Source of the DNA: Kribbella sp. ALI-6-A
Lineage (GTDB): Bacteria > Actinomycetota > Actinomycetes > Propionibacteriales > Kribbellaceae
Assembly (NCBI RefSeq): GCF_001984195.1
Contig: NZ_MTQN01000010.1
Coordinates: 310,001-374,000 of the forward strand
Length of the DNA: 64,000 nt
Direction of reading: 5' to 3'
Part shown: one piece after another, positions 26,009 through 34,385 of the stretch
How the letters are laid out: each line of letters starts with the position of its first letter
Numbering within the stretch: the first letter of the stretch is position 1
Translations under genes and position numbers: made by a program
The notes under the pieces: generated by a model
Databases searched by the model: none
Told to the model about the DNA's origin: nothing
The model's input: only the letters and a program-made list of their open reading frames with translations

Positions 26009-26422
26009 CTACGGCTGACGGGCCTTGAGGGCGTCGCGGATCTCGACCAGCAGCTGCTGGTCCATGGTCAGCGGCTCCGGTTCGGCCTCGGGCTCGCCCT
26101 TCGCGGCGGCCGCGGCGGCGCGCCGGTCCTGGATCTTCTTCATCGGGACGACGAGCACGAAGTACACGACGGCCGCGGTGAGGAAGAACACGATGAAGGC
26201 GTTGATGATCGCGGCGAAGTCGATCGTGGACTTCTCGTTGCCCTCCACGATCGTCCAGGCCAACCCCTTCACGTTGCTGCCCCCGAGGGAGGCGACCAAC
26301 GGGTTGACCAGACTGTCGACGACCGTCTTCACCACGGTCGCGAAGGCGGTCCCGATGACGACGGCGATCGCCAGGTCGAGCACGTTGCCCCGCATCAGGA
26401 ATTCCTTGAAGCCCTTGAGCAT
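26009..26422 (-). CDS. mscL: Large-conductance mechanosensitive channel MscL
   Basis: 137 aa, normal length. N-terminal amphipathic helix MLKGFKEFLMRGNVLDLAIA, TM1 (about 15-42) with IGTAFATVVKTVVDSLV, TM2 (about 68-95, AFIVFFLTAAVVYFVLVVP) and a C-terminal cytoplasmic helix. Homopentamer that opens under membrane tension to release solutes on hypo-osmotic shock. ATG at 26422. In mycobacteria mscL lies in the same neighbourhood as the Ruc, cyclo-ligase, galU, moeA and rimJ genes found downstream here. Confidence 0.95.
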   Translation of the reverse strand: MLKGFKEFLMRGNVLDLAIAVVIGTAFATVVKTVVDSLVNPLVASLGGSNVKGLAWTIVEGNEKSTIDFAAIINAFIVFFLTAAVVYFVLVVPMKKIQDRRAAAAAAKGEPEAEPEPLTMDQQLLVEIRDALKARQP

Positions 26423-26606
26423 TTCTTTCTGCCTCCACGAGAGGGTCCCGGTGGACCCGCGGCGATCTGTACCCGGACAAGGTAGGACGCTGTCCGGAGG
26501 CAGGCGAGGGACCGCGCCGGGAGTCCTGCGGATCGTGGTCGCGGATGTCCGCTGAGTGACATCCAGGCGTCGGCGGGCAACGCTCCTGATGCGCCGGCGG
26601 CCCGGC

Positions 26607-27218
26607 TCAGCTGGTGTCAGGGGTGAGGGCCACGCTGATCCTGGTGTTGGTCGTCGACTGCGCCAGTCGGGCAGCAGTGGCGGGCGACGTGGCGAGCACG
26701 ACCAAGGCCCCGCCGGAGCTCCGGGTCGGCGTCGGCAGTGCGAGGACCGGGACCGCGGTCGCCAGCCGGGTGGCGGAGACGTCGGCGGTGGCCGAAGCGG
26801 CGTACAGATCGACACGGTCGCCGGGGCGGAGCAGGGCGGCGATGTCGGCGTCGTCGAGGCGGAGCGGATAGGCGAGCAGGCCGGACGGAACCGCTGTCGG
26901 GGTCAGGAAGCGGGCGTCGGTGAGTGGCTCGCCGGAGCGCACAGCGGTGGCGAGGATGCGTTGGGACAGGTCGGCCCCTGGCCGCAGGGTGCCGCTGGGG
27001 ACCACCGCAGCCGGGAGCCGGAGCGTGCGGAGGTCGCTCGCCGACGGCGTGACGCCGCCGGGGAGATCACGGGCGGCGGCCAGCACCGGGGTCGAGGCCG
27101 CCGGTGGAGGGGAGAAGGTTACGAGGCCGAAGTAAACGGCGGCCGCCGCGAACAGGCCGGCCAGGAGACGGCGGTGCCAGCGGGCGGCGCGGAGAAGGTC
27201 GTGCCAGAAGTTCGTCAT
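26607..27218 (-). CDS. SAF-domain protein, CpaB/RcpC-like
   Basis: 203 aa. One N-terminal transmembrane helix (about 17-36), then a SAF domain (about 45-105, VLAAARDLPGGVTPSASDLRT) and an RcpC-like region (RLDDADIAALLRPGDRVDLYA). The family includes CpaB of Flp pilus assembly, but no other pilus genes are nearby; stand-alone versions beside the FmdB-like gene are common in actinomycetes and their role is unknown. ATG at 27218. Confidence 0.8.
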   Translation of the reverse strand: MTNFWHDLLRAARWHRRLLAGLFAAAAVYFGLVTFSPPPAASTPVLAAARDLPGGVTPSASDLRTLRLPAAVVPSGTLRPGADLSQRILATAVRSGEPLTDARFLTPTAVPSGLLAYPLRLDDADIAALLRPGDRVDLYAASATADVSATRLATAVPVLALPTPTRSSGGALVVLATSPATAARLAQSTTNTRISVALTPDTS

Positions 27219-27286
27219 GCCAGGGAAAGTACGAGTTTCCCTGGCTGAGCCGATTCAGTTGTCCACAGGCCTGCCCGGAAGGAAGG

Positions 27287-27631
27287 TCAGGCGGCGCTGG
27301 TGGTGCTGGAGCCGGACGAGGACGAGCCCGAGGAGCTCGACGTCGACGAGGACGACTTCGACGAGTCGGAGGAGGAAGAGGAGTTGCCCGACGAGGACGA
27401 GGACGAGGCCGACGCGGACGAGTCGGACTTCGCGCTGACCGTGCTGGTGCTCGACGACCGGCTGTCGGTGCGGTAGAAACCGGAGCCCTTGAACACGACG
27501 CCCACCGCGTTGAACACCTTGCGCAGCGTGCCCTGGCAGTTCGGGCAGACCGTGAGGGCGTCGTCGGTGAAGCTCTGCCGGACCTCGAGCGCTTCGCCGC
27601 AGTCGGTGCACTGGTACTGGTACGTCGGCAC
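27287..27631 (-). CDS. FmdB-type zinc-ribbon protein, probable Ruc-like redox chaperone
   Basis: 114 aa. Two CxxC pairs (Cys8, Cys11, Cys29, Cys32) form an FmdB zinc ribbon; the GVVFKGSGFYRTDSR segment follows, then a Ser-rich disordered tail (about 60-114). Sequence, tail and neighbourhood match mycobacterial Rv0991c/Ruc, a redox-regulated chaperone controlled by HrcA. GTG start at 27631 has GGGGA 5 bases upstream. A CIRCE-like site between start and -10 supports heat-shock control. Orthology is inferred from synteny and sequence recall. Confidence 0.85.
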   Translation of the reverse strand: MPTYQYQCTDCGEALEVRQSFTDDALTVCPNCQGTLRKVFNAVGVVFKGSGFYRTDSRSSSTSTVSAKSDSSASASSSSSSGNSSSSSDSSKSSSSTSSSSGSSSSGSSTTSAA

Positions 27632-27650
27632 GTTCTTCCCCTTCAGGACG

Positions 27651-27677
27651 TTGGCACTCCTACTACTCGACTGCTAA
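27651..27677. promoter_or_regulatory. CIRCE-like HrcA operator
   Basis: TTGGCACTC-N9-GACTGCTAA, 16 of 18 arm positions identical to CIRCE (TTAGCACTC-N9-GAGTGCTAA), with the exact 9-base spacer, 20 bases upstream of the FmdB/Ruc-like start. Confidence 0.72.
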
Positions 27678-27706
27678 TAATGCGTCAGAGCGCCGAAGTA
27701 TTCCAA
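27677..27706 (-). promoter_or_regulatory. Promoter of FmdB/Ruc-like gene
   Basis: Minus strand TTGGAA (27706-27701), 18-base spacer, CATTAT (27682-27677), abutting the CIRCE-like site. Confidence 0.5.
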
Positions 27707-27794
27707 CTCGGATCCACCTGAGCGGTCCGGAGCGAGCTTTGGCAGGTTCCTGCGAACTTGCAACCCAATCGGCTTCGGGGAGCGTCTCCTCAGC

Positions 27795-30122
27795 GTGGGG
27801 TCACTGGGGTGGGACCAGAACGAGGGTGGGCGCCGGCAGGCAGGTCGGGTGTTGCCGGGAGTGGCGGTGTGGGCCGGCGCCGCAGCGCTGCTGGCGGTCT
27901 ACGACACGCCGTGGAGCGCAATCCTGGCGTACAGCACTTACCTGAGCTTCGGGATCATGCTGCCCGGAGTTCTGCTCTGGCGCCTACTGCGCGGCAACCA
28001 GGACGGGTTCGCCGCCGACCTGGCCTTCGGCACCGGCCTCGGGTTCGCTCTGTCGATCCTCACCTACCTGCCGGGTCGGGCGATCGGTTTCCCCTATCTC
28101 CCGGTCGCGGTCCCGCTGCTGACCATCGCCGCCTTCGCAGCGCTGAAGAACCTCCGCCCGTACTGGCGCAGCGACCGCCCACCGCTACCCCTGTGGTGGG
28201 CTTGGTCCGTCGCGGCCGCCGCCGGACTCGGCCTGTGGGTGATCACGCGCAACGGACTCCAGATCGAGCCGATGACCTTCCCGGACGCCGCCTTCCAGTA
28301 CAGCGACATGCCGTACCAGCTGGCGCTGGCGGCCGAGCTGAAGCATCACGTGCCCGGTCAGATCCCGTTCGTGATCGGTGAGTCGCTGAACTACCACTGG
28401 TTCCTCCACGCGGAGGCCGCCGCGGCCAACTGGCTCACCGGGATCGAGCTGGACGTGCTGCTGCGCCGCCTGATCCCGATGACCGCCGCTCTGGTCCCGA
28501 TCCTGTCCGTCGCCGCGCTCGCGACCCGACTGGCGCGCAAGTCGTGGGCCGGTCCGCTGGCGGCCTGGCTGCTGCTGACGGTGACCAGCCTCGACGTCTA
28601 CGGCTGGGGCGGCCGCGACCAGATCAGCCAGGCGGCGTACTCGAGCGGCGTCCTGATGTACAGCCTCACCCACGCCTTCGCCGTCGTACTGGCGTTCCCG
28701 GTCGTCTGGGTGATCGTCTGCCTGCTCCGCAAAGACCCCGGTCGGGGCAACTGGGTCCTGCTCGTCGTCGGACTCGCGGCGCTCGCGGGCGCCAAGGCGT
28801 CGTTCGTCCCGATGCTCGCCGCGGCGGTGCTGCTGGCCGCCGTCGTGAAGCTCGCCACCGAGCGCCGCGTCGACCGCACGTCCCTGGGACTCGGTCTGGC
28901 GGTCCTCGCAGCGTTAAGTTTCGCGCAGTTCGTGCTGTTCAGCGCAGGCGCGTCCGGGGTCGCCTTCGAGCCGGGCCAGGCCTTCCGGATCGCGGCCGGT
29001 CGGCTGGGATTCGGGAGCCGCTACAGCGATCACGCGGCAGCCGTTGCCGTTCTCGGTACGACGGCCGCCACACTGCTCGCCTCCTGGTCGCTGGCGGGCC
29101 TCGGCATGCTCGGCTTCGTCCGCGAGCGCAAATGGAAGGACCCGGCCGCCGTGTTCCTGGTCGGCTTCGTGCTCACCGGCGTCGCGGCGGCCGCCCTCCT
29201 GCGCCACCCGGGCCTGAGTCAGCTCTACTTCCTCCGGGCGGCCTTCCCGATCGCCATCGCCGCCTCGGTGTGGGGCCTGAGCCTCCTGCTGAGCGGACTA
29301 CGTCTCCGTCAGCTCGTGCCCCGCGTGCTCGGCGCTCTGGTAGCCGGTATGGCCGTGGCAGAGGTCATCGCCGCGATGACCTCCCGCCGTCCGCGCAATG
29401 AGCAGGGCATCTTCGCCGTCAGCGTCCAGGTGCTCTGGCCCTGGGTGGCTGTCTTCCTGGTGGCCGCACTTGTCACTGTCGTCCTCAGACGTACGAAGGA
29501 GCGCACGGCAGCGCTCGGCCTGGGCGTCCTGCTCGTCCTCGGAGCCGCCACCGTGAACGTTCCGCAGACGATGCTGACGACCTTCGCCGACCAGGTCTGT
29601 GTCGGCGGACCCGACCGTCCGGAGTGCCGCCAGACCAGACGACAGGTCCCGACCGGCGGTGCCGAGGCGGCCCGCTACATCCGCGACCACTCCGCGGTCC
29701 GCGACCGGCTCGCCACCAACTCGCACTGCATGCCGGTCTACACCGCCAGGAAGTGTGACGCGCGCAACTTCTGGCTCGCCGGGTACGCCGAACGCCGGGT
29801 CTTGGTCGAGGGCTGGGCCTACACCCCGACCGCACAGAGCCGGAAGGACAGCGACGCCGCGGTCAACGGCCCGTTCTGGGACCAGCCACTGCTGCAGCTG
29901 AACGACCGGGCCTTCAAGCGGCCGACCAAGCGCGTCCTGGACCAGCTCTGGACCCAGTACGGCGTCCGCTGGCTGGTGTTCGACACCAACCTGGACCGGC
30001 CGCCCGCCCAGCTCGGCAGCCTCGCCGAGCACCGGTTCACTGCCGGCGCGGTCGCGGTGTACGCGCTGACCGCCCCGACGGACGGTCCGGTCGGACCTGG
30101 CTCAGCCAGTACGCAGCGTTAA
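27795..30122 (+). CDS. Large polytopic membrane protein, GT-C glycosyltransferase-like
   Basis: 775 aa with roughly 14 hydrophobic segments through residue about 590, then a soluble C-terminal domain (about 600-760, ARYIRDHSAVRDRLATNSHC and RWLVFDTNLDRPP). An early outside loop carries an acidic/aromatic stretch (FPDAAFQYSDMPYQ; LNYHWFLH). Layout resembles membrane GT-C sugar transferases that use lipid-linked donors, but no specific family is certain. Start set at the ATG at 27795 region; an alternative start within the first 20 codons is possible. Followed by the acylase gene. Confidence 0.6.
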   Translation: MGSLGWDQNEGGRRQAGRVLPGVAVWAGAAALLAVYDTPWSAILAYSTYLSFGIMLPGVLLWRLLRGNQDGFAADLAFGTGLGFALSILTYLPGRAIGFPYLPVAVPLLTIAAFAALKNLRPYWRSDRPPLPLWWAWSVAAAAGLGLWVITRNGLQIEPMTFPDAAFQYSDMPYQLALAAELKHHVPGQIPFVIGESLNYHWFLHAEAAAANWLTGIELDVLLRRLIPMTAALVPILSVAALATRLARKSWAGPLAAWLLLTVTSLDVYGWGGRDQISQAAYSSGVLMYSLTHAFAVVLAFPVVWVIVCLLRKDPGRGNWVLLVVGLAALAGAKASFVPMLAAAVLLAAVVKLATERRVDRTSLGLGLAVLAALSFAQFVLFSAGASGVAFEPGQAFRIAAGRLGFGSRYSDHAAAVAVLGTTAATLLASWSLAGLGMLGFVRERKWKDPAAVFLVGFVLTGVAAAALLRHPGLSQLYFLRAAFPIAIAASVWGLSLLLSGLRLRQLVPRVLGALVAGMAVAEVIAAMTSRRPRNEQGIFAVSVQVLWPWVAVFLVAALVTVVLRRTKERTAALGLGVLLVLGAATVNVPQTMLTTFADQVCVGGPDRPECRQTRRQVPTGGAEAARYIRDHSAVRDRLATNSHCMPVYTARKCDARNFWLAGYAERRVLVEGWAYTPTAQSRKDSDAAVNGPFWDQPLLQLNDRAFKRPTKRVLDQLWTQYGVRWLVFDTNLDRPPAQLGSLAEHRFTAGAVAVYALTAPTDGPVGPGSASTQR

Positions 30123-30161
30123 GGACCGGTATCAGCATTTGGGGTGCGCGGCGGCATTCTC

Positions 30162-30167
30162 TACGGT
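30162..30167 (+). promoter_or_regulatory. -10 box (leaderless) of acylase gene
   Basis: TACGGT 7 bases before the GTG at 30175. Confidence 0.45.
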
Positions 30168-30174
30168 TGGGTCC

Positions 30175-32706
30175 GTGCGTCGCCTGCTTCGGTTCCTCGT
30201 CATCAGCGGAATAGCGCTGGCCACCCTGCTGCTCGTCGTGGCCGGGACCGGCATCTTCGTCGTCCGCCACTCCTTCCCCTCCTACGACGGCACGATCGAG
30301 CTGACCGGTCTGGAGGCCGACGTCGAGGTGGTCCGCGACGCCAACGGCATCCCGCAGATCTACGCCGACAAGCCGGCCGACCTGTTCGCCGCTCAGGGCT
30401 ACGTGGCCGCCCAGGACCGGTTCTTCGAGATGGACTTCCGCCGGCACGTCACTTCCGGCCGGCTGGCCGAGCTGTTCGGCAGGGACGCCCTGGAGACCGA
30501 CAAGTTCGTCCGCACGCTCGGCTGGCGCCGGGTCGCCGAGAAGGAGCTGGGCCTGCTCAGCCCGGCCACCCGGCAGTACCTGGACGACTACGCCCGCGGC
30601 GTCAACGCCTACCTGGACCAGCACTCCGGCTCCGGCCTCAGCCTCGAGTACGCCGTACTGTCGCTCGGGGGCACCGACTACCGGCCCGAGGCGTGGACGG
30701 CGGCCGACTCGCTGGCCTGGCTGAAGGCGATGGCCTGGGACCTCGGCGGCAACATGGACGAGGAGATCACCCGGACCAAGCTGGCCGCGACACTGCCGGC
30801 CAAGACCATCGACAGCCTCTACCCGGCCTACCCGTACGACCGCAACGAGCCGATCCTGTCCAGCGGTTCGGTCGACGACAAGGGCAAGTTCACCACCGCG
30901 CCGGTGAACAGCCAGGCGCCGGCCCGGGCGATGTTCAGCAAGAGCCTGCTCAAGTCGCTGGACAGCGTGGACAAGGTGGCCAAGGGCCTGCCGCTGCTGC
31001 TCGGCCGTGGTGACGGCATCGGCTCCAACTCGTGGGTGGTCTCCGGCGAGCACACCACCACCGGCAAGCCGATGCTGGCCAACGATCCGCACCTGGGCGC
31101 AACCATGCCGGGTATCTGGACGCAGGTCGGGCTGCACTGCAACAAGTTCAGCCCGCAGTGCCCGTTCGACGTGTCCGGCTTCAGCTTCTCCGGGCTGCCG
31201 GGCGTGGTGATCGGCCACAACAGCGCGATCTCGTGGGGCTTCACCAACATGGACCCCGACGTGATGGACCTCTACCTGGAGCGCCTCAGCGGCAACAGCG
31301 CGCTCTACAAGGGTCAGCTCGAGCCGCTGCAGCTGCGGACCGAGGAGTTCAAGATCGCCGGCCAGAAGGAGCCGGAGCGGATCGTGGTCCGGGAGAGCCG
31401 GCACGGCCCGCTGATCTCCGACATCGACGACGACGCCAAGGAGACCGGCGAGCTGGCCGCCAAGGGCAAGAGCGCCGAGGCGTACGGCATCGCCCTGCGC
31501 TGGACCGCGCTCACCCCCGGCCGGACCGCCGACGCGATCTTCGCGATGAACAAGGCGCAGAGCTGGTCGGCGTTCCGGACCGCCGCGACCTTGTTCGAGG
31601 TTCCGTCGCAGAACCTCGTGTACGCCGACCGCGAGGGCCACATCGGCTACCAGGCGCCGGGCAAGGTCCCGCTGCGCCGGGTCGGCACCGGCGACTGGCC
31701 GGTGCCCGGTTGGGACCCGCGCTACGACTGGGCCGGCTACATCCCGTTCGAGGCGATGCCGACCGAGTTCGACCCGGACGACGGCGTGATCGTCACCGCG
31801 AACCAGGCCGTCGTGCCGAAGTCGTACCGGTACCACCTGACCAACGACTGGGACTACGGCTACCGCTCCCAGCAGATCCTCGAGCGGATCCAGGCGGCCG
31901 GCAAGCTGGACGTGGCCGCGATGTCCTCGATCCAGCTCGACACCAAGAACCGCAACGCCGAGATGCTGGTCCCGTACCTGCTGCGGATCGGCATCCCCGA
32001 CGACTTCGACAAGCAGGGCCAGGACACGCTGAAGGGCTGGGACTTCACCCAGCCGGCCGACTCCGCGCCCGCGGCGTACTTCAACATCGTCTGGCGCAAC
32101 CTGCTCGCCGACACCTTCCACGACCAGCTGCCGGAGGCGGTCTGGCCGGACGGCGGCTCGCGCTGGTTCGAGGTGATGCGCAACCTGGTCCGCCAGCCGA
32201 ACAACTCCTGGTGGGACGACCTGCGCACGCCGCAGCGGGAGAGCCGCGACGACATCATGCGCGAGGCACTGGTGCAGGCGCGGGCCGAGATCACCACCAA
32301 GATGGCCCGCGAGCCCAGCAACTGGCAGTGGGGCCGCCTGCACAGGCTGACGCTGACCAACCAGACGCTGGGCACCTCCGGCATCGGTGTGGTCGAGAAG
32401 CTGTTCAACCGGGGCCCGTACGAGCTGGGCGGCGGCTCCTCGGTGGTCAACGCGACCGGCTGGGACGCCTCCAAGGGGTACGGCGTGACCGCGACCCCGT
32501 CGATGCGGATGGTGGTCGACCTGTCGGACTTCGACAAGTCGCGCTGGATCAACCTGACCGGTGTCTCCGGCCACGCCTTCACCGACAACTACACCGACCA
32601 GACCGAGCTGTGGGTCAAGGGCGAGACGCTGCCCTGGGCATTCAGCAAGGGCGCGGTGGAGGCCAGGCGTGAGCACACGCTGACCTTCACCAAGCCGGAG
32701 CGTTAG
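30175..32706 (+). CDS. Penicillin acylase family (S45) amidohydrolase
   Basis: 843 aa. One N-terminal membrane/signal segment (about 6-28), alpha-chain region (about 40-270, ADVEVVRDANGIPQIYADKP), a spacer, then the autoprocessing site GSNSWVVSG near residue 285 whose Ser would become the N-terminal nucleophile of the beta chain, and the conserved LANDPHLG and GHNSAISWGFTN blocks. Family members cleave amides such as acyl-homoserine lactones, beta-lactam side chains or lipopeptides; target not predictable. GTG at 30175 is placed by the -10 box; the TTG 12 codons earlier is rejected. Convergent with the kinase-like gene, 3 bases apart. Confidence 0.9.
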   Translation: MRRLLRFLVISGIALATLLLVVAGTGIFVVRHSFPSYDGTIELTGLEADVEVVRDANGIPQIYADKPADLFAAQGYVAAQDRFFEMDFRRHVTSGRLAELFGRDALETDKFVRTLGWRRVAEKELGLLSPATRQYLDDYARGVNAYLDQHSGSGLSLEYAVLSLGGTDYRPEAWTAADSLAWLKAMAWDLGGNMDEEITRTKLAATLPAKTIDSLYPAYPYDRNEPILSSGSVDDKGKFTTAPVNSQAPARAMFSKSLLKSLDSVDKVAKGLPLLLGRGDGIGSNSWVVSGEHTTTGKPMLANDPHLGATMPGIWTQVGLHCNKFSPQCPFDVSGFSFSGLPGVVIGHNSAISWGFTNMDPDVMDLYLERLSGNSALYKGQLEPLQLRTEEFKIAGQKEPERIVVRESRHGPLISDIDDDAKETGELAAKGKSAEAYGIALRWTALTPGRTADAIFAMNKAQSWSAFRTAATLFEVPSQNLVYADREGHIGYQAPGKVPLRRVGTGDWPVPGWDPRYDWAGYIPFEAMPTEFDPDDGVIVTANQAVVPKSYRYHLTNDWDYGYRSQQILERIQAAGKLDVAAMSSIQLDTKNRNAEMLVPYLLRIGIPDDFDKQGQDTLKGWDFTQPADSAPAAYFNIVWRNLLADTFHDQLPEAVWPDGGSRWFEVMRNLVRQPNNSWWDDLRTPQRESRDDIMREALVQARAEITTKMAREPSNWQWGRLHRLTLTNQTLGTSGIGVVEKLFNRGPYELGGGSSVVNATGWDASKGYGVTATPSMRMVVDLSDFDKSRWINLTGVSGHAFTDNYTDQTELWVKGETLPWAFSKGAVEARREHTLTFTKPER

Positions 32707-32709
32707 CCG

Positions 32710-33636
32710 CTAGACCACGTCGTTGGCGAACGGCATCTCCCGCCAGTTCGCCACGAACGGCTCCAGCGTCTCGGCCATGCCGGCCGGCATCTGGGGGAGC
32801 AGCGGCAGGCAGATGATCAGCTGGAAGGCCCTCGCCAGGTCCATCGCGGCCACGGCCTTCTGGTCGAGCTGGGGCCGGCCCAGCTCGGCCGCGGCGTCGT
32901 TGTAGACCTTGCTGAACTCCGGCCCGACGCTGGCCAGGTCCCACTCCAGGGGGCCGAGGTTGACGTCCTCGAAGTCCGACCAGAGCACACCGTCGGCCGT
33001 CGGGATGATGTTGTAGTACGGCGCGTCGCCGTGCAGCGGCTGGACGTGCGAGCCCGGGAACGCGCGCTCCCAGCCCTCACGGGTCGTCAGCACCGGCGCC
33101 ACGGCGTCCCACTCGCGGCGTACCCGGTCTACGTCGGCAGTGGTCAGCAGTGGGGTGTCCGGGCCCAGTTGCTCGAGCCCTTCCGGTACGACGGTCGTCA
33201 CCGGCGCGAACCAGGGCAGCTCGCCGGGATAGCTCTCCAGCAGTTTGTGGAGCTCGGCTGCGCGGACGAGGCCCTGCACGTAGTCCGGCTCGGTCGACTT
33301 GTCGTGCTCCACGTACTCCCAGAACGACATCGACAGCCCGTCGCGCTGCACCGAGCGCAGGGGTACCAGCGGACTCGGCCGGACGACCAGCTCGCCCTGC
33401 TCGAACACCCACTGAGCCACCTCGAGCTCGCGTTGCTGGCGAGCGCCGGCCTTCGCCGCGTCGCGCAGAGCGCCCGGCAGGACCACGGGGACGCGAGCGA
33501 CCACCGGAGACGGCTTGAGATGGACCACGACCGAGAACACGTCGTACAGCACGGTTGGTTCGGTCACCTCGAGGCCCAGCGCGCGTCCAGCGGCCGCAGC
33601 GGCCTCCACTGCCTGGGCGGTACGTTCCGAAGTCAT
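32710..33636 (-). CDS. Aminoglycoside phosphotransferase (APH)-fold kinase-like protein
   Basis: 308 aa. N-lobe with DVFSVVVHLKPSPVVARVP, C-lobe with catalytic loop QPLHGDAPYYNII (Asp near 220) and metal-site Asp in WSDFEDVNLGP. Belongs to the broad APH/choline-kinase superfamily; sequence does not show whether it acts on an antibiotic or a metabolite. The ATG at 33636 has TTGGAT 6 bases upstream, perhaps another leaderless start. It follows the cyclo-ligase gene by 26 bases on the same strand. Confidence 0.82.
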   Translation of the reverse strand: MTSERTAQAVEAAAAAGRALGLEVTEPTVLYDVFSVVVHLKPSPVVARVPVVLPGALRDAAKAGARQQRELEVAQWVFEQGELVVRPSPLVPLRSVQRDGLSMSFWEYVEHDKSTEPDYVQGLVRAAELHKLLESYPGELPWFAPVTTVVPEGLEQLGPDTPLLTTADVDRVRREWDAVAPVLTTREGWERAFPGSHVQPLHGDAPYYNIIPTADGVLWSDFEDVNLGPLEWDLASVGPEFSKVYNDAAAELGRPQLDQKAVAAMDLARAFQLIICLPLLPQMPAGMAETLEPFVANWREMPFANDVV

Positions 33637-33662
33637 CCGGACATCCAACCAGTCCGGCGTGG

Positions 33663-34214
33663 TCAGGTCAGTTGGATCAGCCCGCTCGGCGTGAGTGCCG
33701 CGTGGACCGGCCGGTCGTGCGGGTCGCTCGGCAGGTGGTCGAAAATCTCCGTGTCGTACACCGCCGCCCACACCGGTACGCCGGCCGGCACCCGCGCCAG
33801 CGCCCGGTCGTACGAGCCACCGCCGCGACCCAGCCGTACGCCGGTCCGGTCGACGGCCAGGGCGGGGCAGATCACCAGGTCCGCCGTCGCGATCGCCTCC
33901 GGGCCGAGGTCCACCCGCGGCTCGGAGAGCCCCAGCCGGCCCGGAACCAGGTCGGCCGCGCCGGGCGCCAGACCCCAGCCGAGGTCGTTGTCGGCGTACA
34001 GGATCGGCAGGAGTACCTCGTGGTCGGCGGCCAGCAGCCAGTCGATCAGCGAGCCGGTGTGCGGCTCCGGACCCATCGACACGTACAGCGCGACCCGCCG
34101 GGCGAGGAGGACGCACTCGGTCGCCCGGGCAGCCTCCAGCAGGGGCCGGCTGACCGGGAGCGAGCGTCGAGCGTCCAGAAGCGACTGCCGCACGGCAGCC
34201 TTGGTGGAGATCAC
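33663..34214 (-). CDS. 5-formyltetrahydrofolate cyclo-ligase
   Basis: 183 aa. ATP-dependent conversion of 5-formyl-THF to 5,10-methenyl-THF in folate metabolism. N-terminal KAAVRQSLLDARRSL and the C-terminal signature VRLGRGGGSYDRAL (ATP/folate site, near residue 130) are clear. GTG at 34214 is fixed by TACAAT 6 bases upstream; the reading from 34259 is an overextension. Same divergent pairing with the uridylyltransferase gene is found in mycobacteria. Confidence 0.92.
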   Translation of the reverse strand: MISTKAAVRQSLLDARRSLPVSRPLLEAARATECVLLARRVALYVSMGPEPHTGSLIDWLLAADHEVLLPILYADNDLGWGLAPGAADLVPGRLGLSEPRVDLGPEAIATADLVICPALAVDRTGVRLGRGGGSYDRALARVPAGVPVWAAVYDTEIFDHLPSDPHDRPVHAALTPSGLIQLT

Positions 34215-34220
34215 CCCCGG

Positions 34221-34226
34221 ATTGTA
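34221..34226 (-). promoter_or_regulatory. -10 box (leaderless) of cyclo-ligase gene
   Basis: TACAAT on the minus strand 6 bases before GTG. Confidence 0.55.
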
Positions 34227-34268
34227 TGAACCACGACACGCCCCCACTCCTCTGCACACCCCGTCGTG

Positions 34269-34373
34269 GTGCCTCGTGGTGGCGAGCCTTCGGCGCTAGC
34301 GGCGCCCAGGCCAGCACCGCGATGCACGCACCTGAACACCGCTATCGCTCGAACGCTCCCCACCACGAGGCAC
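34269..34373. promoter_or_regulatory. 14-bp inverted repeats flanking a divergent promoter region
   Basis: GTGCCTCGTGGTGG at 34269-34282 is the exact reverse complement of 34360-34373. Each copy reads CCACCACGAGGCAC toward its own gene; the second directly abuts the uridylyltransferase -10. Possible shared operator. Confidence 0.5.
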
Positions 34374-34379
34374 TAGGGT
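34374..34379 (+). promoter_or_regulatory. -10 box (leaderless) of uridylyltransferase gene
   Basis: TAGGGT 6 bases before the ATG at 34386. Confidence 0.5.
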
Positions 34380-34385
34380 TGGCGC

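Noticed and set aside
26607..27218. Flp pilus locus based on CpaB-like gene
   Set aside because: No cpaA, cpaC, cpaE, cpaF or flp gene nearby; solitary SAF proteins are common next to the FmdB-like gene.
30037..32676. 879-codon minus-strand frame
   Set aside because: Antisense shadow of the penicillin-acylase gene, no recognisable motif.
32710..33636. Aminoglycoside resistance gene
   Set aside because: Only the broad APH fold is evident; no subgroup features of resistance enzymes and the setting is housekeeping.
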